Below are positions 46,434 through 54,293 of a DNA stretch of 64,000 bases, piece after piece. Under the pieces are notes generated by a model that did no database searches, was not told the DNA's origin, and saw nothing but the letters and a program-made list of their open reading frames with translations. The translations under genes and the position numbers were made by a program. How positions within the stretch are numbered: position 1 is the stretch's first letter; every line of letters begins with the position of its first letter. Source of the DNA: UBA917 sp964435085 (GTDB taxonomy: Bacteria > Patescibacteriota > Patescibacteriia > Patescibacteriales > Patescibacteriaceae); assembly GCA_964435085.1 (NCBI GenBank), contig CAYSXQ010000001.1:1-64000 (forward strand). Direction: 5' to 3'.

Positions 46434-46466
46434 AAAAGGCGAGTTATTTATAATTCGCCTTTTTTA
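46434..46466 (+). terminator. Terminator, directly followed by a -35 box
   Basis: AAAGGCGA-TTA and TAATTCGCCTTT pair with one G bulge; the T tract continues into TTGACA at 46467. Confidence 0.78.
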
Positions 46467-46495
46467 TTGACAAAATGAGATGATAGTTGTTTAAT
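46467..46495 (+). promoter_or_regulatory. Promoter of the 46542 gene
   Basis: TTGACA (46467-46472), 17-bp spacer, TTTAAT (46490-46495). AGGAG near 46530 precedes ATG 46542. Confidence 0.65.
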
Positions 46496-46541
46496 GGAGC
46501 AAAGGTTCTTTTAAATTTGTTTATTTTTTGAGGAGATAGAA

Positions 46542-46961
46542 ATGAAAGCAAAGAAAATCTACAATGTAGTAAGGTGGTGTAAATATGGAGCACTGGTCCT
46601 AGTGGTTTTGATATGGTGGGGGAGGTTTTTTCAGTATATGTTCAGAGTTAGCTATGAATGGTTTAGTCAAGAAGTATTTTTATTGTTTGTGTTTATTCTT
46701 TTATTTTTTGTTTTGTGGTTAGCTTATCGTTTGATGCCAAGAATAGATAATTTGCTGTTTTATTTTGATCGTTACTTAGCTTTTCTTCTTTTGGTCTTAT
46801 GTTACGCTGTTTATTCTTATCTTGATTTTTACAAGGATAATTTTGCTCAGACTATTGTATCGTTTGTAGTATATTATTTCTTGGCTTGGATTTGTGTTGA
46901 TATTGAGCGGAGCATCAAGGCTGTTGAGGAGATTGACTCGAAAATAAAGCTTTTAAGGTAA
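46542..46961 (+). CDS. Small polytopic membrane protein
   Basis: 139 aa with about four hydrophobic segments (YGALVLVVLIWWGRFFQYMF, VFLLFVFILLFFVLWLAYRL, YLAFLLLVLCYAVYSYLDF, IVSFVVYYFLAWICV) and a charged helical tail (IERSIKAVEEIDSKIKLLR). Unknown family. Monocistronic, third of three units with TTGACA promoter, Shine-Dalgarno site and terminator. Confidence 0.68.
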   Translation: MKAKKIYNVVRWCKYGALVLVVLIWWGRFFQYMFRVSYEWFSQEVFLLFVFILLFFVLWLAYRLMPRIDNLLFYFDRYLAFLLLVLCYAVYSYLDFYKDNFAQTIVSFVVYYFLAWICVDIERSIKAVEEIDSKIKLLR

Positions 46962-46968
46962 TAGATAG

Positions 46969-46998
46969 AGAGTTAATTGTTATGATTAACTCTTTTTA
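46969..46998 (+). terminator. Terminator before argS
   Basis: AGAGTTAAT (46969-46977) pairs with ATTAACTCT (46985-46993), followed by T4-A-T3. Confidence 0.82.
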
Positions 46999-47057
46999 TT
47001 TATACCAAGCTCTGCCCTTGATAAATTCCTTATAATCTGGTTAAATTCAATGGTATT

Positions 47058-48743
47058 ATGAATGAAATAAAAAAACTTATTATTAGCCAATTGGCTAAGA
47101 TTATTAAAGATAAATTGGGGATAGAAAGCTCTGAGATTGAGCTTGCTTATCCGGTTTTTGCTAAGCAAGGTGATTTGTCCTTGGCTTGTTTTGCTTTGGC
47201 GAAAGGTGCCGCTAAGTCTCCTGTCGAGATTGCTCAGATTATTGCTGGGGATTGGAATGCTATCGATGAAGTGAGTGAAGTGAAGGCGGAAGGACCTTAT
47301 GTTAATTTTTATATCAATACTAGCAAGCTAGCACCGCAGCTCTTTGCTAATTTTGCTGAGTCTGTGGAAAATATTGGTCGAGCTGAGAAGGTCATGATTG
47401 AATTTGCTAACGTGAATACTCATAAGGAGTTTCATATTGGTCATTTGCGTAATGTGGCTTTTGGGCAGGCGGTGACGGGACTACTTGGCGCTGCGGGCTA
47501 TGATGTCTTGCCAGTGTCGTATGTGAATGACTTTGGGATTCATACGGCGAAGACCATTTGGCAACTCTCTAAGGCGCCGATTGACCAGTCAGCTGGAATT
47601 AATCGTGGCTATCTCTTGGGTCAGGCTTATGTAGCCTCAGTGGTGGCGATGGGTGATGATGAACAGGCTAAGAAAGAGGTGAGTGCGATTATGACGGAGA
47701 TTGAAGGTCGATCTGGCGAGAATTACAAACTATGGCAAGAGACGCGGGAGTGGAGTATTGAATATTTCCAGTCTATTTATGACAAATTGAAAATTAAATT
47801 TAGTCATTATTATTACGAGAGTGATTTGATTGATCGCGGTCGTGAGTTAGCTAAAGAATTATTAGCTAAGGGCGTCTTGCAAGAAAGTCAGGGTGCAGTG
47901 ATCGCTGATTTGTCAGCCGAAGATTTGGGCGTTTTAGTTATCTTGCGTCAGGATGGAACAGCGCTGTATCCGGTGGCGGATTTGGCTTTGGCGATGGAGA
48001 AATTTGCTAGTGCTAAACTGGCTAAGTCTCTCTATGTCGTGGATAAACGTCAGAGTTTGTATTTCAAGCAGCTCTTTGCGGTTTTGAAAAAGATGGGTTA
48101 TGAAGCGCCAATGATTCATTTGCCTTATGACTTTGTGACTTTGCCGAGTGGTATGATGAGTTCGAGGTCTGGTAACACTGTGCTCTTTAATGATGTTTAT
48201 AATGAATGTAAAAATAGTTTCTTGGCTGAAACTAAGACTAGGCACGAAGATTGGTCAGATGAGAAAATTGATGAAGTGGCAGAGAAATTGACCATGGCGA
48301 CTTTGAAATTTGAAATGATTAAGGTGAGCGCGGAGAAGATTATTACCTTTAATATTAAAGAGGCCTTGCGCTTTGAGGGTTATACCGCAGCTTATTTGCA
48401 GTATAGCTGTGCGCGTATTAATAGCGTGCTGGCTAAGGCTGGTGATTGGATGATTAGTACTGAGGCTTTGGATTTTGCGGAGTCTGCCGAGAAAACTTTG
48501 GTGGTGGCTCTGGCTAAGTATCCCGAAGTTATTGCTGAGGCGGCTAGTAAATATGAACCGTCGATTTTGACTCAGTATCTCTTTGATGTGGCGCAGCTGT
48601 TTAATGATTTTTATCAGACTTGTCCGATTTTGTCGGCAGCCGAAGAGGTGAAGAATAGTCGTTTGGCTTTGGCTGGCCATGCGCAGCGGGTTTTGACTCA
48701 GGGTCTAGCCACAATCGGCATTGAAGTAATAGCAGAAATGTAG
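47058..48743 (+). CDS. argS: Arginyl-tRNA synthetase
   Basis: 561 aa, normal size. The class I HIGH motif reads NTHKEFHIGHLRN. The KMSKS-like loop reads GMMSSRSGNTVLFND, typical of ArgRS. The N-terminal additional domain (residues 1-90) for the tRNA D-loop and the C-terminal anticodon-binding domain (from about 430, FEGYTAAYLQYSCARINSVL) are present. A TATAAT box lies about 20 nt upstream of the ATG. The pheS start follows 12 bp after the stop, so argS-pheS-pheT form one unit. Confidence 0.96.
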   Translation: MNEIKKLIISQLAKIIKDKLGIESSEIELAYPVFAKQGDLSLACFALAKGAAKSPVEIAQIIAGDWNAIDEVSEVKAEGPYVNFYINTSKLAPQLFANFAESVENIGRAEKVMIEFANVNTHKEFHIGHLRNVAFGQAVTGLLGAAGYDVLPVSYVNDFGIHTAKTIWQLSKAPIDQSAGINRGYLLGQAYVASVVAMGDDEQAKKEVSAIMTEIEGRSGENYKLWQETREWSIEYFQSIYDKLKIKFSHYYYESDLIDRGRELAKELLAKGVLQESQGAVIADLSAEDLGVLVILRQDGTALYPVADLALAMEKFASAKLAKSLYVVDKRQSLYFKQLFAVLKKMGYEAPMIHLPYDFVTLPSGMMSSRSGNTVLFNDVYNECKNSFLAETKTRHEDWSDEKIDEVAEKLTMATLKFEMIKVSAEKIITFNIKEALRFEGYTAAYLQYSCARINSVLAKAGDWMISTEALDFAESAEKTLVVALAKYPEVIAEAASKYEPSILTQYLFDVAQLFNDFYQTCPILSAAEEVKNSRLALAGHAQRVLTQGLATIGIEVIAEM

Positions 48744-48755
48744 TAGAGTAAAAAA

Positions 48756-49778
48756 ATGAAAGATCAGATTTTGAAACAATTAAAGAGTGATTTGCAGGAA
48801 GCGACGACTGAAGAGTTGGTGGCTGCTTTGTGGCAGAAATATTTTGCTAAGACTGGTATTGTGACACTGGCTTTGAAAGAATTGAGTAAATTATCGATTG
48901 ACGAGAAGCGTGAACAGGGTCCGGCTTTGCAGGCGATGAATGCTGAGGCGCGGGAGATGTTTACTGATCATCAAAAAAAGATGGCGGAATCTGGTATGGA
49001 AGCTAGGCTCCTAGCCGAGACGGAAGAAATCGACTTGCAGCCTATTAAACTGGGTCATTTGCACCCAATGTCAGTGACTATTCGTCAGCTTAATGATCTA
49101 TTTCAATCACTAGGCTTTTCGATTGCTGAGGAAAGAGAAATTGAGACTGATGAATTTTGCTTTCAGCGACTTAATGTACCATCTGATCATCCAGCGCGTG
49201 ATATGCAGGATACGATTTATATCGAAGAGCCTAATCTCTTGCTTCGTACTCAGACTTCGTCGATTGAAGCGCGAGTTTTGGCAGGATATAAACCGCCCTT
49301 TAAAGTTGTCTCACCGGGTAAGTCTTATCGTAATGAAAAGGTAAATAAGTCTAATCACTTTATCTTCCACCAATATCAAGGCTTTGTGGTTTTGCCGGAG
49401 ACAAATCTGAAGGATCTCTTCGGTATCTTTACTTATCTATTTCGTCATATGTATGGCGAAGATGTGGTGATTCGTTATCGTAATAAATATTATCCAGAAG
49501 TGGAGCCGGGTGTTGGTCCTGATATGCAGTGCTTTAATTGTCATGGTAAGGGTTGCGCAGTGTGTAAGAACGTCGGTTGGATTGAAATGGGTGGCGCTGG
49601 TATGATTCATCCTAATGTCCTCAAAATGGCCGGTCTTGATCCAGCTAAATGCATGGGCTTTGCCTTTGGTCTTGGCCTTGATCGCTGGGTGATGGCCAAG
49701 TACAAGATTACAGATATTCGGACATTACTCGGTGGTAATTTAGCTTATAAGCCAGATCAACATGAAAATATTATATAG
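48756..49778 (+). CDS. pheS: Phenylalanyl-tRNA synthetase alpha subunit
   Basis: 340 aa, class II catalytic subunit. Motif 2 (SPGKSYRNEKVNKSNHFIFHQYQGFVV) and motif 3 (MGFAFGLGLDRWVMAKYKI) are clear. GHLHPMSVTIRQLNDLFQSLGF opens the catalytic domain after the N-terminal coiled coil. A cysteine cluster (QCFNCHGKGCAVCKNVGW) forms a zinc-knuckle-like insert that is found in some but not all PheS. pheT starts 17 bp before its stop, which implies coupled translation for the alpha2-beta2 enzyme. Confidence 0.96.
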   Translation: MKDQILKQLKSDLQEATTEELVAALWQKYFAKTGIVTLALKELSKLSIDEKREQGPALQAMNAEAREMFTDHQKKMAESGMEARLLAETEEIDLQPIKLGHLHPMSVTIRQLNDLFQSLGFSIAEEREIETDEFCFQRLNVPSDHPARDMQDTIYIEEPNLLLRTQTSSIEARVLAGYKPPFKVVSPGKSYRNEKVNKSNHFIFHQYQGFVVLPETNLKDLFGIFTYLFRHMYGEDVVIRYRNKYYPEVEPGVGPDMQCFNCHGKGCAVCKNVGWIEMGGAGMIHPNVLKMAGLDPAKCMGFAFGLGLDRWVMAKYKITDIRTLLGGNLAYKPDQHENII

Positions 49779-51711
49779 TAAAATCAAAGAATTAGTGCCT
49801 GATCTCCAAGTTGATGCAAATGCGGCTGGGGAAGTTTTGACCATGATTGGCATGATGATGGATAGCTTTGAAGAAGTGACTTATCAAGGTAAGAAAGATT
49901 ACTTGCTGGGCCTCGAAACTCGTAACCGAGTTGATTGTCTCTCGATCTGGGGTATTGCTCGGGAGCTTGCTGCTTATTATGGTCTAGCGGCCAAGATTCC
50001 GGTGCTTGAAGCTAGTCATGCTGCTGAAGAATTGCATATCAAGGTGGAGGCTAGAGAAGCGGTGCGTCGCATCAAGGCGGTGACTGTGACTAATTTGACT
50101 AATCAAGCAAGTCCCAAGTGGCTCTCTGAATTTTTGCAGCTTTATGAAATGAATAGTTTGAATCTGCTCGTTGACTTGTCTAACTATGCCATGATTATGA
50201 CTGGCTACGCTTCACATTTGCTTGATTGCGACAAGATGAATGGCAATTTGAAGTGGCAGCTTAACAAGCAAGAGCAAAGTATTAATACTCTTGATACTAG
50301 TGAGATTGCTTTGACTGGTGGTGAGTTAGTGATTAGTGATGACAAAAATATCTTGGCGCTTGCTGGACTAATTGGTACGAGAGCGGCAGCAATTGATGAA
50401 GGGACAAAGAATGTGTTGCTTGAGATGGCAGTGTATGAAGGAGCGCTCGTTAAGAAAAATTCTCGACAGCTTGCTATTGTGACTGAGGCTGGTAATCGTC
50501 TAGCGAAGGAAATGGACGCGGCTAGTTTAGAAGCGGCTTTTAATTATTTAGTGGATTTGATTGTGACACAGGCTGGTGGTCAAGTGGTGTCTACTTGTGA
50601 TTATTATCCAGCGCCGAAGATGGCGAGTGCCATTAGCTTTGATCCGAATTCAGCTAGTCGTTTTGCGGGCATTGAAATTAGTGCTGCTCGAGCGATGGAG
50701 ATTTTGAAATCACTGCGTTGTCAGGTAGTGGAGGATGGCGAAGCTTGGCTGGTGACTCCACCATCCGATCGAGCCGACTTGGCCATGAGTGAAGATTTGG
50801 TAGAGGAAGTGGTGCGTATGGTGCGTTATGATTCGATTCCTGCTGATGAGATTCCTGCGCTAGCTGTGACGCCTGATCTCACTAAGCCGATCTATTATCT
50901 CAAAGAGCATTTGCGAGATATTCTGGCGGCACGTGGTTTTGATGAGGTGCTTAGTCAGCCTTTGGTGGCAGTGGAGTCAAATGAACAAGCAAATTATTTG
51001 GATTGGTCAGCGATCATGACACAGAATAGCGTCAATGAAGATTTTCCGGTTTTGCGTTTGTCTTTAGGGGTTAGCTTGCTCGCTCAACTTAATGAATTTA
51101 TTAAAAAGAATATTAGTCCGATTAGAATTTTTGAAATTGGTAAGGTTTTTGGTAAGCGAGGTTCTGATTATCAAGAGGCGGAGCATTTGGCTTGCCTTAT
51201 TTATGATGAATCTAATGGCAAAGGCTTAGTGAAATTACAACAAGAGTTAGCTGTTAGTTTGGGGCAACTGGGTTGTGATAATATTGGTTATGAAGTTGCT
51301 AAGACAGTGCCTGCAATTGCTAATCCTTACGCAGCTTATGTGATCAAGAGTGGCAAGGAAGAGCTTGGTATTATTTATAAGGCGAAGCCAAGTCAGGAAG
51401 GTGCTATTTATTTGGCGGAGGTTGATTTGGAGAAGTTGGTAGCGGTGATTGAAAAGCATCCGCATCAAGCTGTGGTGGAACTCTCTCAGAAATTGGTGGT
51501 GCTCGATGCGAACTTGGAGTTGGGATCGAAGCATGAGCTGGTTAAGCACTTAGAGAAAATTAGCAAAGAGATTGGTGAAGATAATCTGTGGAGCTTGGTG
51601 GTGCTTGATACTTATCCGCTCGCTCATGGTTTTCGTTTTACCTTGCGGCTAGCCTATCATGGTCTAGCTGATCAAGAGGCGAAGGCGATACATGCTAAGA
51701 TATTTGGCTAA
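49762..51711 (+). CDS. pheT: Phenylalanyl-tRNA synthetase beta subunit, short form
   Basis: 649 aa, about 150 shorter than most bacterial PheT. The N-terminal OB-type tRNA-binding domain is absent: the protein begins with MKILYSKIKELVPDLQVD and goes directly to the B1/B3-4 part. The B5 domain (FAGIEISAARAMEILKSLRC), the catalytic-like core, and the C-terminal FDX-ACB domain (LDANLELGSKHELVKHL...FRFTLRLAYHG) that holds the tRNA anticodon are present. The trimmed form is known from CPR genomes. Translation is coupled to pheS. Confidence 0.94.
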   Translation: MKILYSKIKELVPDLQVDANAAGEVLTMIGMMMDSFEEVTYQGKKDYLLGLETRNRVDCLSIWGIARELAAYYGLAAKIPVLEASHAAEELHIKVEAREAVRRIKAVTVTNLTNQASPKWLSEFLQLYEMNSLNLLVDLSNYAMIMTGYASHLLDCDKMNGNLKWQLNKQEQSINTLDTSEIALTGGELVISDDKNILALAGLIGTRAAAIDEGTKNVLLEMAVYEGALVKKNSRQLAIVTEAGNRLAKEMDAASLEAAFNYLVDLIVTQAGGQVVSTCDYYPAPKMASAISFDPNSASRFAGIEISAARAMEILKSLRCQVVEDGEAWLVTPPSDRADLAMSEDLVEEVVRMVRYDSIPADEIPALAVTPDLTKPIYYLKEHLRDILAARGFDEVLSQPLVAVESNEQANYLDWSAIMTQNSVNEDFPVLRLSLGVSLLAQLNEFIKKNISPIRIFEIGKVFGKRGSDYQEAEHLACLIYDESNGKGLVKLQQELAVSLGQLGCDNIGYEVAKTVPAIANPYAAYVIKSGKEELGIIYKAKPSQEGAIYLAEVDLEKLVAVIEKHPHQAVVELSQKLVVLDANLELGSKHELVKHLEKISKEIGEDNLWSLVVLDTYPLAHGFRFTLRLAYHGLADQEAKAIHAKIFG

Positions 51712-51717
51712 GATTTT

Positions 51718-51752
51718 AAAAGACCCGCATCAATGCCTGATAGCGGGTTTTT
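51718..51752 (+). terminator. Terminator after pheT
   Basis: ACCCGC (51723-51728) pairs with GCGGGT (51743-51748), extended by ATCA/TGAT, then T5. It lies 3 bp before the left inverted repeat of the DUF559 element. Confidence 0.8.
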
Positions 51753-51834
51753 AAATTCCCCTCTTGAGAGGGGTGCCCGTAGGGCGGGGTATGTAATTCT
51801 ACTCTGTCCAAAGATTATCTATTTGGCACAATGT

Positions 51835-52203
51835 ATGAAAAAGATATTGTGGTACAATCCAAAATTAAAACAGCTCTCTAAAGAATTGAGAAAACAAGGT
51901 ATTTTATCAGAAGTAATCTTGTGGGACTTTTTGAAAAATAAACAGATGCGAGGCTTTGCTTTTAATCGCCAAAAGCCGATTGATGAGTATATTGTAGATT
52001 TTTATTGCTCGGAGTTAAATTTAGTCATTGAGATTGACGGGATATCTCATGGTGCTAAGATTGCCTATGATGAATATAGAGATTATAAATTAAAGTCATT
52101 GGGTTTAAGTGTTTTGCATTTTGATGATGTGGTGGTGAAAAAAGATGTGGATTCTGTTTTGAGGGCTATTGATTGGTGGATAGAAAAAAATATGGCGAAG
52201 TAG
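51835..52203 (+). CDS. DUF559 / Vsr-like endonuclease-fold protein
   Basis: 122 aa from ATG 51835; longer frames would read through the left inverted repeat. The DUF559 pattern is complete: NPKLKQLSKELRKQGILSEVILWDFLKNKQMRGFAFNRQKPI, then DEYIVDFYCSELNLVIEIDG (catalytic-type Asp, Glu and Asp of the PD-(D/E)xK core), and DEYRDYKLKSLGLSVLHFDD, with a closing amphipathic helix. Relatives include very-short-patch-repair enzymes, which nick DNA at mismatches, but most DUF559 proteins have no tested role. Enclosed by inverted repeats, it probably drives the spread of its own locus. Confidence 0.9.
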   Translation: MKKILWYNPKLKQLSKELRKQGILSEVILWDFLKNKQMRGFAFNRQKPIDEYIVDFYCSELNLVIEIDGISHGAKIAYDEYRDYKLKSLGLSVLHFDDVVVKKDVDSVLRAIDWWIEKNMAK

Positions 52204-52208
52204 AAAAA

Positions 52209-52248
52209 ACATACCCCGCCCTACGGGCACCCCTCTCAAGAGGGGAAT
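52209..52248 (+). repeat. Right inverted repeat of the DUF559 unit
   Basis: It ends with AAGAGGGGAAT, 3 bp before the ATG of uvrC. GAGGGG lies 6-11 nt upstream of that ATG and can act as a Shine-Dalgarno site. Confidence 0.8.
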
Positions 52249-52251
52249 AAT

Positions 52252-53544
52252 ATGAATATGTTAACAAAAACGATAATCGATAAATTGGAGATTCCGACTA
52301 GCTCTGGTTGTTACCAGTTTTTTAATGCTGAGAAAAAAATTATTTATGTGGGCAAGGCGGTGAATTTGAAGTCGCGGGTGCGCTCTTATTTTCAAGTTAG
52401 TGCCGATCATACGCCAGCTAAGCGCAAGATGGTTAGTGAAGCGGCGAGCGTGAAGTGGCTCGAGGTTGATAGTGAAATTGAGGCTTTGCTTTTGGAAGCG
52501 AATTTGATCAAAAAATATCAGCCTTATTATAATGTGCTTCTTAGAGATGATAAGCGCTTTGCTTATTTGCATATTTCTCTGGAGGATGAGGTGCCGGGAC
52601 TATTTATTACTCGTAATATTGGTAAGGCTGGTAAATATTATGGACCTTTTACTAGTAGTCGGGCGCTCATCGAAACGATGAAGGCGATTCGCAATATTTG
52701 GCCTTATTGCACGCAGAAGAAGATTAAGGCTGAGCCTTGTTTTTATTATCAAGTGCGGCGTTGTACTGGAGTTTGTGGTGGCGTGATTAGTCGTGCGGAG
52801 TATTTAAAAACTGTGATTAAGCCGATTATTGATTTCTTTGATGGTAAGAAGTCAAAATTGATTAAGGCTTATGAGACGAGGATTAAAATTTTGGAAAAAG
52901 CTAAGCCGGAGATTGGGACTGAGAAGTATCAAGAGTTATTAAAATTAAAATTGACTTTGACGCATTTCAAGCATGTGCTGGCTAGTACGAAAGTTATTTC
53001 GGTGGGTGAGAAATATGCTAATGATGTGATTGAGCTAGCCAAAGTTTTGAGTTTGCCGAAGATTCCTTATCGTATTGAAGGTTATGATATTTCCAATATC
53101 TTTGGGCAGCAGGTGGTCGGCTCTTTGGTTGTTTTTGCTAATGGTGAGGCGGAGAAAAGTAGTTATAAGAAATTTAAGATTAGAACGGAGCGGGAAGGGG
53201 ATGTCTGGAGTCTGACGGAGATGCTGGAGCGGCGTCTTGCGCATACTGAGTGGCCATTGCCGGATTTGATTTTGATTGATGGTGGGAAGGCGCAGGTTAG
53301 TCAGGCGAAGAGGGTGCTCAAGAAATTTAAAATTGAGGTGGAAGTTTTGGGACTCTCGAAAGGGGCGGGGCTGAGAAGCGCGATTGCGAAAGACAAGATT
53401 TATTTTGCGGGGGAGAAATTGCCTTTGGAATTACCACTAGCTTCGCCGGCTTTGCATCTCTTGAAAAGAGTGCGTGATGAGTCGCATCGCTTTGCGATTG
53501 GGTATCATCGGGATTTGCGGTCGAAGAAGTTTTTGTTGAAATAG
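52252..53544 (+). CDS. uvrC: UvrC-like excinuclease, shortened C-terminus
   Basis: 430 aa; ATG 52252 or 52258. The GIY-YIG nuclease domain (GCYQFFNAEKKIIYVGKAVNLKSRVRSYF) makes the 3' incision. The RNase H-like domain with GYDISNIFG, LILIDGGKAQ and RDESHRFAI.YHR makes the 5' incision. The tandem helix-hairpin-helix domain at the end and a clear UVR motif are missing, so the protein is about 170 aa shorter than E. coli UvrC. Short UvrC forms occur in CPR genomes. The mobile DUF559 unit has inserted right before its start, so its promoter must lie within or before that unit. Confidence 0.88.
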   Translation: MNMLTKTIIDKLEIPTSSGCYQFFNAEKKIIYVGKAVNLKSRVRSYFQVSADHTPAKRKMVSEAASVKWLEVDSEIEALLLEANLIKKYQPYYNVLLRDDKRFAYLHISLEDEVPGLFITRNIGKAGKYYGPFTSSRALIETMKAIRNIWPYCTQKKIKAEPCFYYQVRRCTGVCGGVISRAEYLKTVIKPIIDFFDGKKSKLIKAYETRIKILEKAKPEIGTEKYQELLKLKLTLTHFKHVLASTKVISVGEKYANDVIELAKVLSLPKIPYRIEGYDISNIFGQQVVGSLVVFANGEAEKSSYKKFKIRTEREGDVWSLTEMLERRLAHTEWPLPDLILIDGGKAQVSQAKRVLKKFKIEVEVLGLSKGAGLRSAIAKDKIYFAGEKLPLELPLASPALHLLKRVRDESHRFAIGYHRDLRSKKFLLK

Positions 53545-53560
53545 ATTTGTGTAAAAAAAG

Positions 53561-53592
53561 AGCCACTTTCAAATTGATTGAAAGTGGCTTTG
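53561..53592. terminator. Terminator between uvrC and the small minus-strand gene
   Basis: AGCCACTTTCAA (53561-53572) pairs with TTGAAAGTGGCT (53578-53589). T7 follows on the minus strand; on the plus strand the T tract is weak. Confidence 0.8.
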
Positions 53593-53593
53593 G

Positions 53594-53839
53594 TTATGCT
53601 GGCCTAGCTTTAATTATAGGCTTTTTATAGTTTTTGCTTCCAAGGTTTATTATTCGACTATTTAAGAACTGGAGCTTGTTTTCAAAGATTTTGTCTGCTT
53701 TGTGAGCATTGATTAAATCTTTGATTTTAAGATGCCAGCCCCAGAAGAACAAGCCGAAAAAGATGGCTATTGCCGGGTTTATTTTAGCAGTATAGCTGCA
53801 AATTGAGATGGCGACGAGTAAATAAATGAAGCTTTTCAT
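53594..53839 (-). CDS. Small membrane protein
   Basis: 81 aa. Two hydrophobic stretches at the N-terminus (FIYLLVAISICSYTA and PAIAIFFGLFFWGWHL) are followed by a basic cytoplasmic tail (KIKDLINAHKADKIFENKL...KNYKKPIIKARPA). No family known. AGAGG lies 7 nt before the ATG, and a promoter is visible, so it is expressed on its own. It has a terminator on both sides. Confidence 0.6.
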   Translation of the reverse strand: MKSFIYLLVAISICSYTAKINPAIAIFFGLFFWGWHLKIKDLINAHKADKIFENKLQFLNSRIINLGSKNYKKPIIKARPA

Positions 53840-53890
53840 GAGAAAACCTCTGGATAGATTGAAAGAATGTTAAACAACGATTGTGCTTTA

Positions 53891-53919
53891 TTTCTAGTGT
53901 ATTTTATTAGGATTGTCAA
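53891..53919 (-). promoter_or_regulatory. Promoter of the 53594-53839 gene
   Basis: Minus strand: TTGACA (53919-53914), 17-bp spacer, TAGAAA (53896-53891). It starts about 17 nt after the terminator hairpin of the preceding minus-strand gene. Confidence 0.55.
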
Positions 53920-53930
53920 TATTTGCTTAA

Positions 53931-53961
53931 AAAATAAGCTATCCGGAGATAGCTTAATGTT
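53931..53961 (-). terminator. Terminator of the 53962-54204 gene
   Basis: AAGCTATC-TCCG-GATAGCTT on the minus strand, followed by ATTTTTT. Confidence 0.82.
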
Positions 53962-54204
53962 TTATTCGTCTTTATTGTTGGCTGCTTTGGCTTTTCTTGC
54001 GGCTATAATTTTCTTAGTGCCGATAAATGTGCATATTGCAAAGAATGAAATTATAACAGAGTAGACTAGCATTGTGCCTAGTCCATAGTCGTTGAAATAT
54101 TGAATAGCTTTTTGGGCTGTGCTGTCTTGGCTAGTTTGGGCGTAGACCGTGAGACTGCTTGATAAAAGCAGAGTTAGCGAGATTGTTGGGAAGGCTTTTT
54201 TCAT
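53962..54204 (-). CDS. Small exported or membrane protein
   Basis: 80 aa. A signal peptide (MKKAFPTISLTLLLSSSLTVYAQ) is followed by a short polar segment (TSQDSTAQKAIQYFNDYGLG), one membrane helix (TMLVYSVIISFFAICTFIG) and a basic tail (TKKIIAARKAKAANNKDE). The order resembles small pilin-like proteins of T4SS (VirB2/TrbC have two helices), but similarity is not convincing. AAGGAG lies 6 nt before the ATG. Own promoter and terminator. Confidence 0.62.
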   Translation of the reverse strand: MKKAFPTISLTLLLSSSLTVYAQTSQDSTAQKAIQYFNDYGLGTMLVYSVIISFFAICTFIGTKKIIAARKAKAANNKDE

Positions 54205-54251
54205 GGAAGACTCCTTGATGAAGATGGATTGTAAATAACTATTGTGATGTT

Positions 54252-54280
54252 TTTATAGCATTTATGCTTTGAAATATCAA
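54252..54280 (-). promoter_or_regulatory. Promoter of the 53962-54204 gene
   Basis: Minus strand: TTGATA (54280-54275), 17-bp spacer ending TGC, TATAAA (54257-54252). Confidence 0.65.
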
Positions 54281-54293
54281 TGTTTTTGATAAC

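Larger units (their letters stand above)
51755..52248 (+). mobile_element. Putative mobile unit: DUF559 gene between perfect 40-bp inverted repeats
   Basis: 51755-51794 is exactly the reverse complement of 52209-52248. Each repeat holds two hairpins: CCCCTCTTGAGAGGGG (stem CCCCTC/GAGGGG) and GCCCGTAGGGC (stem GCCC/GGGC). The only gene inside is the DUF559 endonuclease. A third copy with one extra base lies alone at 55823-55863. The unit sits between the pheT terminator and the uvrC start codon. No clear target duplication: TTTTTAA lies left and AATATG right. The double-hairpin ends recall REP sequences and their Y1 transposases, but the enzyme here is of a different fold. Confidence 0.72.

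Noticed and set aside
51733..51834. Extended N-terminus of the DUF559 protein
   Set aside because: The added codons translate the pheT terminator region and the left inverted repeat.
53962..54204. VirB2-type pilin
   Set aside because: It has a signal peptide plus one helix but lacks the two-helix GDESKIDRARDLIKNA-like core of the bases at 55876 and 58504.
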